Positions 1 to 11,294 of a DNA stretch of 64,000 bases are shown piece by piece (positions within the stretch are counted from its first letter, which is position 1; every line of letters starts with the position of its first letter). Source of the stretch: Monosporascus cannonballus (lineage: Eukaryota > Ascomycota > Sordariomycetes > Xylariales); assembly GCA_004154925.1 (NCBI GenBank), contig QJNS01000705.1, positions 1 through 64,000 on the forward strand, read 5' to 3'. A program made the translations under genes and the position numbers. The notes beneath the pieces are model-generated. The model saw nothing but the letters and a program-made list of their open reading frames with translations. It did no database searches and was not told the DNA's origin.

Positions 1-2330
1 TGCGCCTCGGCGCACTCGCGCACGCAGCCACTGACGCCGCCCTTGATCTTGTGCGGGCCACGGATGCTCTTGTACCGCTCCTCGATCCGCACGGCCATGC
101 CCACGCTATCGCCGACTCCGAACCGGCACCACGTGGTGCCCACGCAGCTCTTGACCGTCCGGAGGGACTTGGCGTAGGCGTGACCGCTCTCCATGCCCGC
201 CGCGACGAGCGTCCGCCAGATGTCGAGCAGATCCTGCTTCCTGGCGCCGAACATGTCGATGCGCTGGCCGCCCGTGATCTTGGTGTAGAGGTTGTACTTC
301 TTGGCCACCTCGCCGATGACGATCAACTTCTCGGGGGTGATCTCGCCGGCCGAGACGCGGGGGACGACGCTGAAGGTGCCGTTCCGCTGGATGTTGCCCA
401 GGAACCGGTCGTTGGTGTCCTGTAAGCCGTGGGTCTGCCGGTCCATGACGTGCCTGTTCCAAAGCGACGCAAAGATGCTGGCAATGGCGGGCTTGCACGC
501 CTCGCATCCGTCGGACTCCTTCTCGTTTCCGGCCTCCCGCATTACGTCTTGCATGGTCTTCAACCGCTTTACCATGACTATGTTGTACAGGTCGGCGCGG
601 GAGTAGTTGAAGTGCGCACAGATGTAATTCGTCACTTCGGCGCCCATGTCCCTCATCGTCTTGTTGAAGATACTCGTCACGAGCGGCATACAGCCACCGC
701 AACCGGTTCCGGCCTTCGTGCAAGCCTTTACGTCGCCTACCGTCTTGCAGGTGCCGTCCTTGACGCTGTTGACGACGTCGCCCTTGGTGACATTGTGGCA
801 TGAGCAGATCTGAGTGTCGTCGTCGAGGTCAGCGGCATCATCGTCGCCCTCTTTCTTGGCGCCGAGGATGAGCTGCGCCGGTGGGATATCGAGTTCTTTC
901 TGGTTCTTGACCATAGGTACGAGCTTGATGTAGTCGGACGTGTCGCCGATCATCATGCCCCCGAGGAGGTATTTGCCGTCGGTGGTAAAGAGATACTTCT
1001 TGTACACCTGCGCGAACGGATCCTTGTATGTCAAGGCCTTGACTGGGGGCGGTGGGGGCCCCTTGATGACCGTCTTGACGGCGCTCTGATCCCCCCCCTT
1101 CTTCTTCCTCGCGGCCTTCGGCGGCAGGGAACTGGGGCCGTCCCTGTCGGCAAAGAAGTCGCCGAAGCTCGCGACGTCAACTCCGAGGAGCTTCAGCTTC
1201 GTGCTCAGGTCCGGCCGCTTGAAGGCTCGCGGTTGGTGCAGCTTAGCTTGTGTGAGGTTGAAGGACAACACGTCGGCCATCTCGACTCCCGGGGCGATCA
1301 GGCCGAAAGTCTGGTTCTCCCAACTCGCGCATTCGCCAACAGCGTAGATGTCGGGAACGCTGGTACTCAAGTCGTTGTTGACGAGAATGCCACCACCCCG
1401 GTCGGCGCACTTGATACCGGCACTCCTCGCCAGCCCATCTCGCGGCCGCACGCCGATGGCGAAGCAGACGGTCGAGCAGTCCATCTCCTCGCCGTCTTCG
1501 AAGACAACACCGGTCACGTTATTTGCTTCGTCGGTCTTGATCTTTCCCACTCTCTTGCTGAGCAGGACGTCTAGCCCGAGCTCGGTGACCTTCTCGACGA
1601 CGAGCGCGCCGGCATCGGCGTCTAATTGTCGGCTCAAGACCCAGCGATTCCTCTCGATCAGCCTGACCTTTTCGTAACACTCCAAGTCCATCAAGGCGTT
1701 CGCGGCCTCGAGACCTAACAAGCCACCGCCGACGACAACACCGACGGTCCCCTTGCGGGACTCGCCAAAAGCAATTAGTCTTTGTAGGTCACCTATCGTC
1801 CGATAAACGAAGACGCCATTTGCGTCGTGGCCCGGCGTGTGCCTGGGAAGCACGGCATCGGAGCCAGTCGCTAGAACCAGGATATCGTAAGAAACAACAT
1901 CGCCATTGGCACAAGACACCGTCTTCCTTTCAGAATCGATGCCGGTGACTAATGTGTTTATGTGATAGCTCAGCTTGTTTTCTGGCGCATGTAAGGCGTA
2001 CTGTGGCATCATGTTAGTGCCCGGACGTACTAGGTAGGCACGGCTTCAATCTTGCGACTTACCCATTCTTCGGGATTCAGGTAGAGGTTCTCAACCTTTC
2101 GATGTTGGAAGAAACTAGTAAGTCCCACTCTATTATACGCGAGATGAGGCTCATCGCCGATAACTACTATATCGTATTCCCGAGCCCTAGCATCAAGCTT
2201 CAACAGTTTCTCTCTGGGGAGCGATTAGAGGTATGAATATAGTTTCGATAGCTCTCTTTACTCACACGAAGGCAATACCAACCATGCCCAGGCCAACGAC
2301 GACCACTCGTTTCCTCTTATCGGTAGCCAT
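1..2330 (-). CDS. Assimilatory nitrite reductase [NAD(P)H], 3' part cut by window edge
   Basis: This enzyme reduces nitrite to ammonium in the cytosol, the second step of nitrate assimilation. Exons are 2266-2330, 2063-2213 and <1-2000; both introns are GT..AG (52 and 62 bp) and keep the frame. The start at 2330 is followed at once by an FAD dinucleotide fold ([10 protein letters not shown], residues about 9-18). A second Rossmann motif ([14 protein letters not shown]) follows, then a BFD-type [2Fe-2S] domain with CSCHNVTKG and GTGCGGC. The frame runs off the left edge in the siroheme/4Fe-4S domain at GCVRECAEA, which holds the first two cluster cysteines. About 738 residues are present. Full-length fungal enzymes are around 1,100-1,200, so roughly the last third lies outside. 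The order of domains is that of fungal niiA/nit-6. No frameshift is seen. The upstream side has GATA and NirA/NIT4-like motifs. Confidence 0.95.
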
Positions 2331-2604
2331 TGTGAAAGATATGAACGTGGGCAGACGGTGAGGTGGCCTACACTACGCCACGGCTGTTGCGAGAGTCACA
2401 CAAGACCAGCAGGAGATGAATATCGAACTTCACTTTGAGAGGTGTTCTTTGGAAGAAGGGAAATAGAAGAGCTAAGTTTGAGAATCAAGCGGGAAGCTGG
2501 ACGAACGTAACACCACGGAACAAAAAAAAAAAAAAACGTCACATAACGGGAGGCGACGCAACTAGGCAAAGCTTGTCCGACAGCAAATGGCCCCCTTCCC
2601 CGTG

Positions 2605-2637
2605 GATAGATATCCTTGATCTCAGTGAGACGATATC
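2605..2637. promoter_or_regulatory. Cluster of GATA sites upstream of nitrite reductase
   Basis: GATA or its complement TATC occurs at 2605-2608, 2609-2612, 2611-2614, 2632-2635 and 2634-2637, about 275-305 bp upstream of the nitrite reductase start. Such closely spaced GATA motifs are the known binding sites of the nitrogen regulators NIT2/AreA. The role here is inferred from motif and position only; GATA is short and occurs by chance. Confidence 0.5.
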
Positions 2638-3064
2638 TGCATCTCCGAGTATTCAGACCGCAAAATCAGGTACCCAATAGCCGTACGAGAAAACATCTGA
2701 CTACGGGAAAGGAAGGAAGGGTTATCATTGGGTAAGTCAGGTCGAAGGGGGCCGTGGCCGGACAGATAACTGGGTCTCGGCTGTTGCCCTCAAGGCGAGA
2801 ATTGGGCCCTGGAGAGAGACATTTGATGACAGCTTCTGAGCGGCCCGCCTGGCCCTCCTCGGTCCCGCTAGATATTGCATTTCCACGGTTGTAGATGTCC
2901 GCGCGGGTGTGGTGAACGTTGTATAATGCCACGGGTAGGGGGAAGTCGATCTGAGATAAGTTACCGTTCGATAATTCGATAAGGCACGTCGTCGGACCAA
3001 TCAGCGACCGCATAAATGCGCGATATAGGTAATTCCTAGTGCGACTTCAACGTTAGTGCACCGC

Positions 3065-3075
3065 CCGCGGAGATA
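3065..3075. promoter_or_regulatory. Possible NirA/NIT4 site fused to a GATA site
   Basis: The sequence CCGCGGAG at 3065-3072 fits the complement of the NirA consensus CTCCGHGG and contains most of the NIT4 palindrome TCCGCGGA. It runs directly into GATA at 3072-3075. In nitrate-regulated promoters the nitrate-specific activator and the GATA factor act together. The site lies about 735 bp upstream of the start codon, which is far but not unusual for this gene. Confidence 0.4.
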
Positions 3076-4809
3076 GCTAACGCCCATCCCATTGGGATCT
3101 CCTTAGTCCAATCACCGTCAGGCTTTCCTGTATATCGCACCAGTTAGCGCTACTGCGTTTCGTATCTCTCGTTCTCCTTTGTAACCGGTATCTCGTCGCC
3201 TCCTTTCCCCGTTTTGCTTCTCCGGAGTCCTGATTAATATACTACTACGACCACGATTAGTAGCTATCAGCCCATCTAAACGTCTCTACATGGGCTTGCC
3301 ACCGCTGACCCGAACTTTGAGGGATATATCACTGAAAGGATGCACAGGGTTTCATCCCCATACTCGTATGTTTTGAATCGTGTCACTAACTCTTACGAAT
3401 CTATCCGGCGCCTCTCATGTGGATCCCATTGGAGCTAGCTCCGCCCTTCTTGAGCGGTTTTTTGAGCCTCAATCAAGTACGAATCTATTGGGGAGGATAA
3501 TTCTGGCCCCATCACTTGAGGGTCAGCATCCCAGCACTAACTGTAGGTTGTGGATAAAGGATATGCCGGCCTATGCCTCCAGAAAATCCCCCCTACTCTC
3601 AGATCAAGTCCTGCCACCGCCTCTAGGCTAGCAGGTCATTACGAGAAAGGCAGCCAACAATGTTGCCATATCATAGTGAGGCTATAGTCCGACGAGTATG
3701 GGTCCTTAGGGTCTCAGCTTTACAGCGGGCAGGGGATCATGGATGAAGCACCCCTTTCTGAAGGCGTTCTTACAAGTCCAGCTTGCCGGCGATGATCTCC
3801 TGGCGGCGCCCTGAGTGCTGCGTAGGTGGTACTATCCCAGCTACACCCGACGTTCAAGTCCTGGGGCCCACGTTGGACAGCTATCCGATGGTCCTCATTT
3901 CGTTATGAATAGCGGGGGCGGGGGGGGGGAAATTCATACTGGTGGAGTGAAGCATCTCCTCTCGTCGCGGACGTCGTCTATGCCGTCTCCGTTTTGTGTT
4001 ATCGGTTTTAGGGTATCGAGGAAGTGGGTTATCGTACACTTGCTCCCACACCTAAGGCCTTACGAGTAATCCCTATAAATACAGCTCCGGGCTTACGTGG
4101 CTTGGAAGGTAGGTTCGCGTATCAGCTAACACGGTCCGTGGTCATAGAACGGAGACCGTTAACGAGGGATGACAATCAGCCTGGTGGGGGTAACCGGCCC
4201 ACCATACTGGCCGCTCTATTTTGACCGGATTTGGTACTGTTGTAAACGGAGTATATATTATAGTGAAAGGTAGTTTAACTTGATTTACATTCCTTAGCAG
4301 GGGTACATAAGGCTAAACGAGTATCTTAAAATAGCACCTCAGGTATCATCTGTTCTTCCAACGGCAACGAGGAACCATCGGCTCTGATTTAGGGTGAATA
4401 TGTCTGCAAGCAACTGCAACGGCATAAGGCAGCCGGATTCTACATCAACTGTGAATTGACCTTAGATACCCTTCAACCAGCTTCGCAACTTATATGCAAG
4501 TGATTCGGTCCGTCCTACTACTATTTTTGGCATTACAAAGCCTCACGGTCTTCGAGTTGCCTGGGCGAACACCAAAGGAGTAACCACCATGCCCAGACAC
4601 CCTTTCCCGCAACCGAATCACGAGTTCCCTGCCTTACCTTACTCTTCTAGTTATCGCCGTTCGAATGTGCAAGGTGATATGGAGCATGTTTGAGCTCAGG
4701 GATATCATCTATTTGCACCATCTGCTCATCTCCAATACGACCACAGATCGTGGCTACCACTCGTGCGATGGGCGCCAATATATCACCTACCATAACGCGA
4801 ATTCCCAGC

Positions 4810-4929
4810 ACATACGACCATACCACGTGGAAAGCTCGGGATCCCGTCCGCTCTCCCCTAGATAAGCCGCGTAGGGCCGGACTAGTAGTTGGGTCGGTGA
4901 CGACCAGCGAATCCCCGGTGTTGTATGTT
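4810..4929 (+). rRNA. 5S ribosomal RNA
   Basis: The sequence starts ACATACGACC and ends near TTGTATGT, so the ends pair to form helix I. Internal segments read as a fungal 5S gene: CTCGGGATCCCGTCCG (loop B/helix III region), AGATAAGCC, GGGCCGGACTAGTAGTTGGG and CGGTGACGACCAGCGAATCC. The helix formed by ACGTGG and CCGCGT remains paired. A run of seven T at 4928-4934 fits RNA polymerase III termination. Length is about 119-120 nt, normal for 5S. In many filamentous ascomycetes 5S genes are scattered singly through the genome, as here. The match is to remembered Neurospora-type 5S; the exact 3' end is uncertain by one or two bases. Confidence 0.95.
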
Positions 4930-7900
4930 TTTTTATTGTTTATCCCCCTTTTCTATGATCCCGTTCCGGTTTGCCGTCTTCTCCATTTGCCGAAATACCG
5001 GGCACATGGTGACTTGAACAACTACTAGATAGTCTCTCGCAGACTCACCGTGTTCCTTTACCAAGGGATGTAGACCGTACTAACCGAAGCGGACAGTGGG
5101 CTTATGCTACAATCTATGTCAGCTGGAGTGCGCCTCATCAGATCGTGCCCTTTACTAGCTACTGTAGGGCAAACTCGCAACCTCTCATAGCCATGGACTT
5201 GAAGAAGTAGTCGAAGCGTAATCCTACTGTTACCGACGAGAACCACCATAGCCACCAAGCAACGGCGCCGGCTCCGGGCCCGGACAGGCAGCCCTTACAC
5301 CGTGGCATAGCGCTCCGTATGATATGTCGAAACCTTCCAGCTAACCTAAGCTTGTCCCTTCTCTGCTAGATGAAGTGTTGCTGGGGGAGCTCCACGTGAC
5401 CGGTTTCTTTGCTTTTACGATACGATGATCGTTCTGCATGACGGGCGCGGATTATAACGGCCCCTGTACGGAGGGGTAGAAGGCATCCCATAGACTAGAT
5501 GGTAGGTGAACTCGGCAATCGTATGACGGAAGGCATCGGTGGCTATTCTGATGTCGTGTGTCACTGTAAGCTCGTGACGAACAGCAAAAACCGAATATTG
5601 GGAGGCGTAACGAGGAGCAAAAGTTCGCTGAAGGGGCCGGATACGCGTCGTCCCCTCGCCTTGGTTGCCGGCCCGTAATGGATAACGAGCAATGCACCAG
5701 ATCAACCATGAAACGTACGAATAGGGTACTGGCAAAGAAAGGATCGCCGATAAGATGCCTATCGTGGAGGTCGGATCACGTACGAAGGAAGCCCATACGC
5801 AGGAACAGCGGTCAGCTTCCTAGGGCCCCAGCCAGCCGCATAAGCAAAACCTGGGACAACGGAGCGGCCGGTTATAAAGCGTCCGGGGCCCCTGAAAGAA
5901 CAAGGGGGAGAATATGTAAGGCGAGGACTGACGACTCTAAATATAGTTCCTTTGCTGCCACTTTATGAGAGGTCTCTTGCTCCAGTGGACCAGGAGCGGT
6001 TCAGCCTAGACGAAAAGGGAAGTCTTCCAGAAGTCGGGATGCGGCGCCAAGGAGTCCTGATGGCACGCAGAATCCGTCGGGTCTACCTGAAACGGATGTT
6101 CCATTTCCACATTCTAACCTGTCGCATTGTTATTCGAGAACATGATGTTGCGGCGTTGAGAGGCGTCGCGAAAAGAGTATGAAGTCGGCCATTTCCGCTT
6201 GCCGCTCGGGTTTTCGAGACCTAGAGCCAGCGAGAAGCTATGCATGTGAACAAGCACTCTCGGCCCACGCAAAGCGACGCTGGGGTTTGGATACGTCAAA
6301 AGTGATAGGCCACTCCGTCACTCTTGTCTGGTGTCTTCGGTGGAGATCGAGCTGCCCTAGCCTCGAAAATTGGAGACATATGTAGTCACGGCCTCTCTAT
6401 ACTCTGTGCATTTCATAGGTCTAGCCACGAAAGATCCATCCCTAGGAATGCCATGCAAAGGATCCAGATACGGTGTCCGCGTTATGTTCCCAACACTCAA
6501 ATCGCGCGTGTAAGGATAGTACGGGTTCTCTGCTGAGAGCCGAGGTCGTCAGCCTGAAGTCCCCGAGGCGACGAGAAAGGTAAATGCAACGCGCGTTGCG
6601 GAGATTACCGATCCAGCAGGGTCGGAAAACGTGGAGGGCAGGGGTGTCGTCTGAGTGGTCCAAATGGGGACAGTGCCGCCATTCGGAGTCGTAACCCCCC
6701 CCTTTCTAGTGCTGGACAGTGCATGCCTACAGCGGGTAACGAAGGCGAGGCGAATTAAGTTCGAACTACGAAACCACGCCTGTAAGCCGCAGTGAAGGTT
6801 CCTCCCAGGACAGACCATACGGTCAGCTTTTACCTAAATACCTATACGATAAGTGGGTAGCGGCAGCGAAGCGTCGGGCTTCTCTCGTGTTGGCTGATCC
6901 TCTGTCTCGAGATAGTGCACGTAACAAGCGTAACCAGTAAGTGGTGAACGACCGCCACGAGCCCGCATATGCACGCGCCCCCCGGTGTCACGGGGGACAT
7001 CAGACACAAGAGAAAGACCCACGGCTTGCTGTGGCACGCCCATCACGAGTCATGCACGGGGTTCGACTGCTCATGTTCCTAGGCAGGAGTCAGCAGTAAC
7101 CTGTTGAATCGCGGCTCATCAACCGCACTCTTGGTCCTCTTCGACGGGGGGCCAATAACCACGGAGCAGCCGATCTGCATGCACCCTCCGAAGCCCCGAT
7201 ATATCACCAAGGAGGTACGAGTGTGAAGAAGGTTGAGAGTAGGCCGTGATGATACACATAGTAACGGATAGTCAACCCAAATGAGATTATAGCTACTTCT
7301 CCGAAGACTTGTCTGAATCACTTCTAAAAGCATAAAATAAATATATGACTGTTATATGATGTAAGTTCTTGGTGGAATATGAATGACGTTACAATACGAT
7401 AGAGCAAGGAGTTCCGATTGGATCTGACTAAACTCGCTAGATGTCTGTAACTCTTAGCGCAGCAGTGCATGAGTTTCAGATACTGAACGGGCTCAGTCAA
7501 AAAGTGAATACTAATAAGTGCATGTAATGACTATAGACATACGTGTATCTAGAGCCCCTGTCGAGTGCTTTATTATTTCGCTGACTGATATACATGAAAA
7601 ATGGAACTATTCGGAAGAGGTTCGTCGGAAGTGGTGGTCGAAGCGTCTTTTGTGGGCAACAGTCCGGTATGTGTACGGAATTACCCCGTCGACATTGTTG
7701 GAGTAGGGAGGGGCGTATCTTGGAAATGGAGTATTATTATCGGAGCCTATAATATAACCTTATTTACGCACAAGAGACATGGTCGTCGGGCCTGGGGCTA
7801 ATACAAAAGCGAGGTAATCCTCAACAGACCCTGACTGCCACGCTAATGATATATGGATGTATTAACTGTCGATACAGACCGTCGAGAACGCACGGACGGA

Positions 7901-9377
7901 GTTGATGAGCTTGAAGTTAGGCCAGCAGGGGACTGACGCAAGCAGGGTATAACTTGCTCGAGGGTTTTCCTTTTCCACGATATTGCGATGCAGATGCGAA
8001 CGATATAAGCCTTTCGGTAGGTAACTAGGATATCTAACTGTTAGACATATCTGAGATGCCTTCTCTACCTTAGGGCTGTGCCAAGTTAGTGGCCTGGCGT
8101 CCCTAAATAAACATCACTAGGCAGCGCGCCGTTGGCATAATACGCCTGGCCTGAACCAAGTAATAAGTGCAGTGGGTTGTTGACCGTATCAATCACACGT
8201 TGCTGGACATGGTTTGCCTCCTCCCCCAGACTTGATTATTAGCGTGTAGCTGAAAGCCACGATGTTTGAGCGTTTTGAGGCCCCGCAAGCACCGGTAAGT
8301 AACATTGATTAGTTGACCATCGCCACCATACACGCCTTGCCGACTCGTTGGCGCCTTGCCTCAACCCACCCTTATACGGTTCGGCTCTTTACGGGATCTC
8401 AGGTCGCAGATTACATGCATACACCCCAAGCTTGGGTTTAAAGTAGCGAGTGCAGTGCAGGAAAAGGCTGGTCAATTTGCATGTGACCACAACTAGAAGG
8501 ACTCGACATTCCTTCTATACATAGTCACATAACCTGCACGAAGTACCCGAGCCAGGGTATACAGAAGTAAGCTCGCCTTCTACCTCCACCCAAGAAAAAC
8601 GGGTCTCCTCCACTTAGCGCTGCAAGCGTGGACCGCGCGCAATCCCCTCCACAAGCCTTCACGGACCTATCGGCCTGGAAGGAGGCCAGCCCTTGCCTTA
8701 CTCGAAAAGAGGTCTGGCACGACCTATCTTCGACCGTACAGTAAAGGAGAAACGAACAGGAGATAACCGGCCGGATCGACTCCCTCAAGAAGAAGGCGAA
8801 CAGGGCAGAGAGCAAATGAAAGAAAGCGGAAACACGTTCACTCGTTCGACACTGCATGCTTTGCTGAACTTCCTCTCTGTTCACCTGTTCCGAATTGAAC
8901 CCCTGACGCCCCCAACTCCCGGGGCTTGCCTGAACTTAACTTTAGGTTATCCTCCTTGTACCTTCGAGTTACTCACCCTCTCTCACATTTAAACATGACC
9001 CATTCGGCTAACTAGGTAAGTAAATGTTGAGTGCTCTACGAGTAAACTTATCACGTCGCATCCCACCTTCATCTACTAAACACCAAAAGGCTACCAACTA
9101 GCTTTTCTTTGTGTGATTTTAGTTACCTGACGATATTGTCATTAGTTGCCTATCTTCCTCGGTATACATGGTCCAAGGGCTGGCTTCCGAAACGTTAGAG
9201 CTATCCGCTATACTAATTTTTATTTTTTTTTCCGCACTCGAGGCGATTCTCCCTTTTTATACATACATACATACATACAATATAGTTGGATACTTTGTCT
9301 TAAACAAAACTTCCCATCGTCAACCGTCCTGGCCTGAACAGTACCGCCAGAGTGTCATAGGGTTTATTGGTATCACA
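4930..9377. other. 4.4-kb spacer without recognisable genes
   Basis: Open frames are short and dense on both strands, as expected of non-coding DNA, and none carries a motif I know. Base composition is mixed and no obvious repeat unit is visible apart from an (ATAC)5 tract at 9259-9278, which lies in the leader region of the kinase gene downstream. Confidence 0.6.
9259..9278. repeat. (ATAC)5 microsatellite
   Basis: Five tandem copies of ATAC, about 100 bp upstream of the kinase start codon. Confidence 0.9.
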
Positions 9378-11294
9378 ATGGGCAATAGCCAGGGCAAGCC
9401 CGTCGAACTAACCGGCGAGGGTAAGTTTACCGCCCCTTACACTCCACAAAACATCGTCTGCCATCCCCACGAGATGAGGTATGGATAGGACGGGGTTCAT
9501 CGGCTGTCTTCCCGGAAGCAATCCCACCTCATGTCTCGCGTCTCAGTCTCGAAGTCGCTACTAACTCGAACGTGTCTGTTTGCCCCCAGTCAATCTCAAT
9601 CATTTCCGTTTATTACGAGTAGTCGGTCGAGGCGCCTTTGGCAAGGTTCGAATAGTCGAGAGGAAGGATACTGGCTTATCGTTCGCCCTGAAATACATCC
9701 GCAAAGATGAAGTGGTACGGTCGGAAAGCGTTCGGAACATCATTCGAGAGCGGCGCATGCTCGAGCATGTAAACCATCCCTTTATTTGCAACTTGCGGTA
9801 CAGCTTTCAGGATATCGAGTACATGTACCTTGTCGTCGATCTGATGAACGGCGGCGATCTACGGTTCCATATCTCGAGGAAGACCTTCACCGAAGAAGCT
9901 GTACGCTTCTGGATAGCCGAGCTAGGTTGTGCTCTACGATACGTACACGAACAAGGCATTATACACCGCGACGTAAAGCCCGACAACGTGTTGTTGGATG
10001 CCGACGGTCATGTGCATTTGACCGACTTTGTGAGCCAACCTCCGATAACCTCTGACAAATCTAGTCCGGTCCGGGTCGCAGTTGACTAATGCTGCGGTCC
10101 AGAACGTTGCGTCTGATGTGATCCCCGGTAAGACCCTTACCAGCAAGTCCGGAACCCTGGCATATCTCGCGCCCGAAGTCTACAGTGGCAAGGGCTACGA
10201 TGTAAGGGCCGACTGGTGGTCTTTAGGCGTCTTGTTCTACGAGTGCATATATAACAAGGTAAGAAGCCGAATCGCCAGGTAGAGACTACGGCCTTGCTAA
10301 AATAGTCCACCCTCCAGAGGCCGTTCGAGGGAAACTCCGAAACGACGTTGACGAACGTTATTCTTAACGCGAACCCCAAGTTCCCTGTCACCGCGCCGCC
10401 CGTCTCTCTCCCATGTCTATACGCCATGGGTCATGCCCTGGAGGCTAATCCCGACAAGCGATTGGGTTCTACATGGGACAGCTTCATTAACGAACCGTTC
10501 TTCCAAGCGATTGACTTCGTGGCATTAGAGAGAAAAGAGATAGAGCCGGTTTTCGTCCCCTCGTCCGAGAAGACTAACTTCGATGCCACATACGATTTAG
10601 AGGAGCTATTGCTCGAAGAGGCGCCGCTGGAAGCGAGGGCACGGAGACAGAAACCTAGGGAGAAGTTAAAGGATGATGCGACGCAGAAGGAGATCCGAGA
10701 AGAGGAATTGTACCGCACCATAGAGCGAGATTTCCGGCCATTCGATTACACTCTGGCGGCGTATGAAAAGTGGGCGACGACCCGTTCCCACGTTGCCAAA
10801 CCAAGCTAACGCGAGTCAGGATTGCCGCAATGCAAGGAGGAGGTTCCGGGAACGCCAAAGCCAGCAAGGAGCCTCAAGCTCTTACGACAGATGGTGCCAC
10901 GGCAGCTCCGGCGACCAATGGCACCGCGAAACCCGCCCAGCAGACCCCGTCTGCTCCAGGTGCCGTTCACCAAGAGCCGGCGCGCCCGTCGCCGCTTCGA
11001 CCGTATCCCGACTCGTACACGAATAAGGCTACACGCCCGTCGGGGGTAAAAAATTCTCCTGGCGGAGGACTATCCGTGACGATCGATGCTACGGGTAGCT
11101 GGTCACAGTTAGCTCGACAAGACGCGACGCTGCCTGCGGATGCGAGCGCGGTGAATGACGACAAGAGTGGAGGCTCAAGTAGCAGCGGCGGCGTCTTCGG
11201 ACTCTTTGGCCGTAAGAAGGGGCGAGGTCACAGCCCGAAACCGAAGGAAAGGGGTATCCTCGGCAAAGAAGGGGCACGACAAATCATTGGTTGA
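9378..11294 (+). CDS. Serine/threonine protein kinase of the STK32/YANK type (AGC group)
   Basis: Predicted 521 residues. Exons are 9378-9420, 9590-10029, 10103-10258, 10318-10769 and 10820-11294; all junctions keep the frame. The N-terminus MGNSQGKP starts with Met-Gly and could be N-myristoylated. Kinase signatures: glycine loop GRGAFGKV (27-34), ATP-binding Lys49 in FALKYI, catalytic HRD (140-142) with PDN, DFN at 160-162 in place of DFG, and APE at 184-186. DFN also occurs in animal STK32, as does the end part with [14 protein letters not shown] and FRPFDYT. The last exon adds a low-complexity tail rich in Ser, Gly, Pro and Lys. The last intron has a GTGGGC donor but a CTAAC branch point and CAG acceptor. 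Without it the protein would stop at 10809; the spliced form restores YEKI, which I expect in this family. Substrates are unknown. Confidence 0.92.

Larger units (their letters stand above)
2331..4809. other. Intergenic spacer, nitrite reductase promoter side
   Basis: No reading frame here looks like protein. The spacer holds a 15-nt A run at 2522-2536, the GATA cluster and the NirA-like site listed separately. From about 3100 on the sequence is of mixed composition, not AT-rich, and I recognise nothing in it up to the 5S rRNA gene. Confidence 0.6.
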
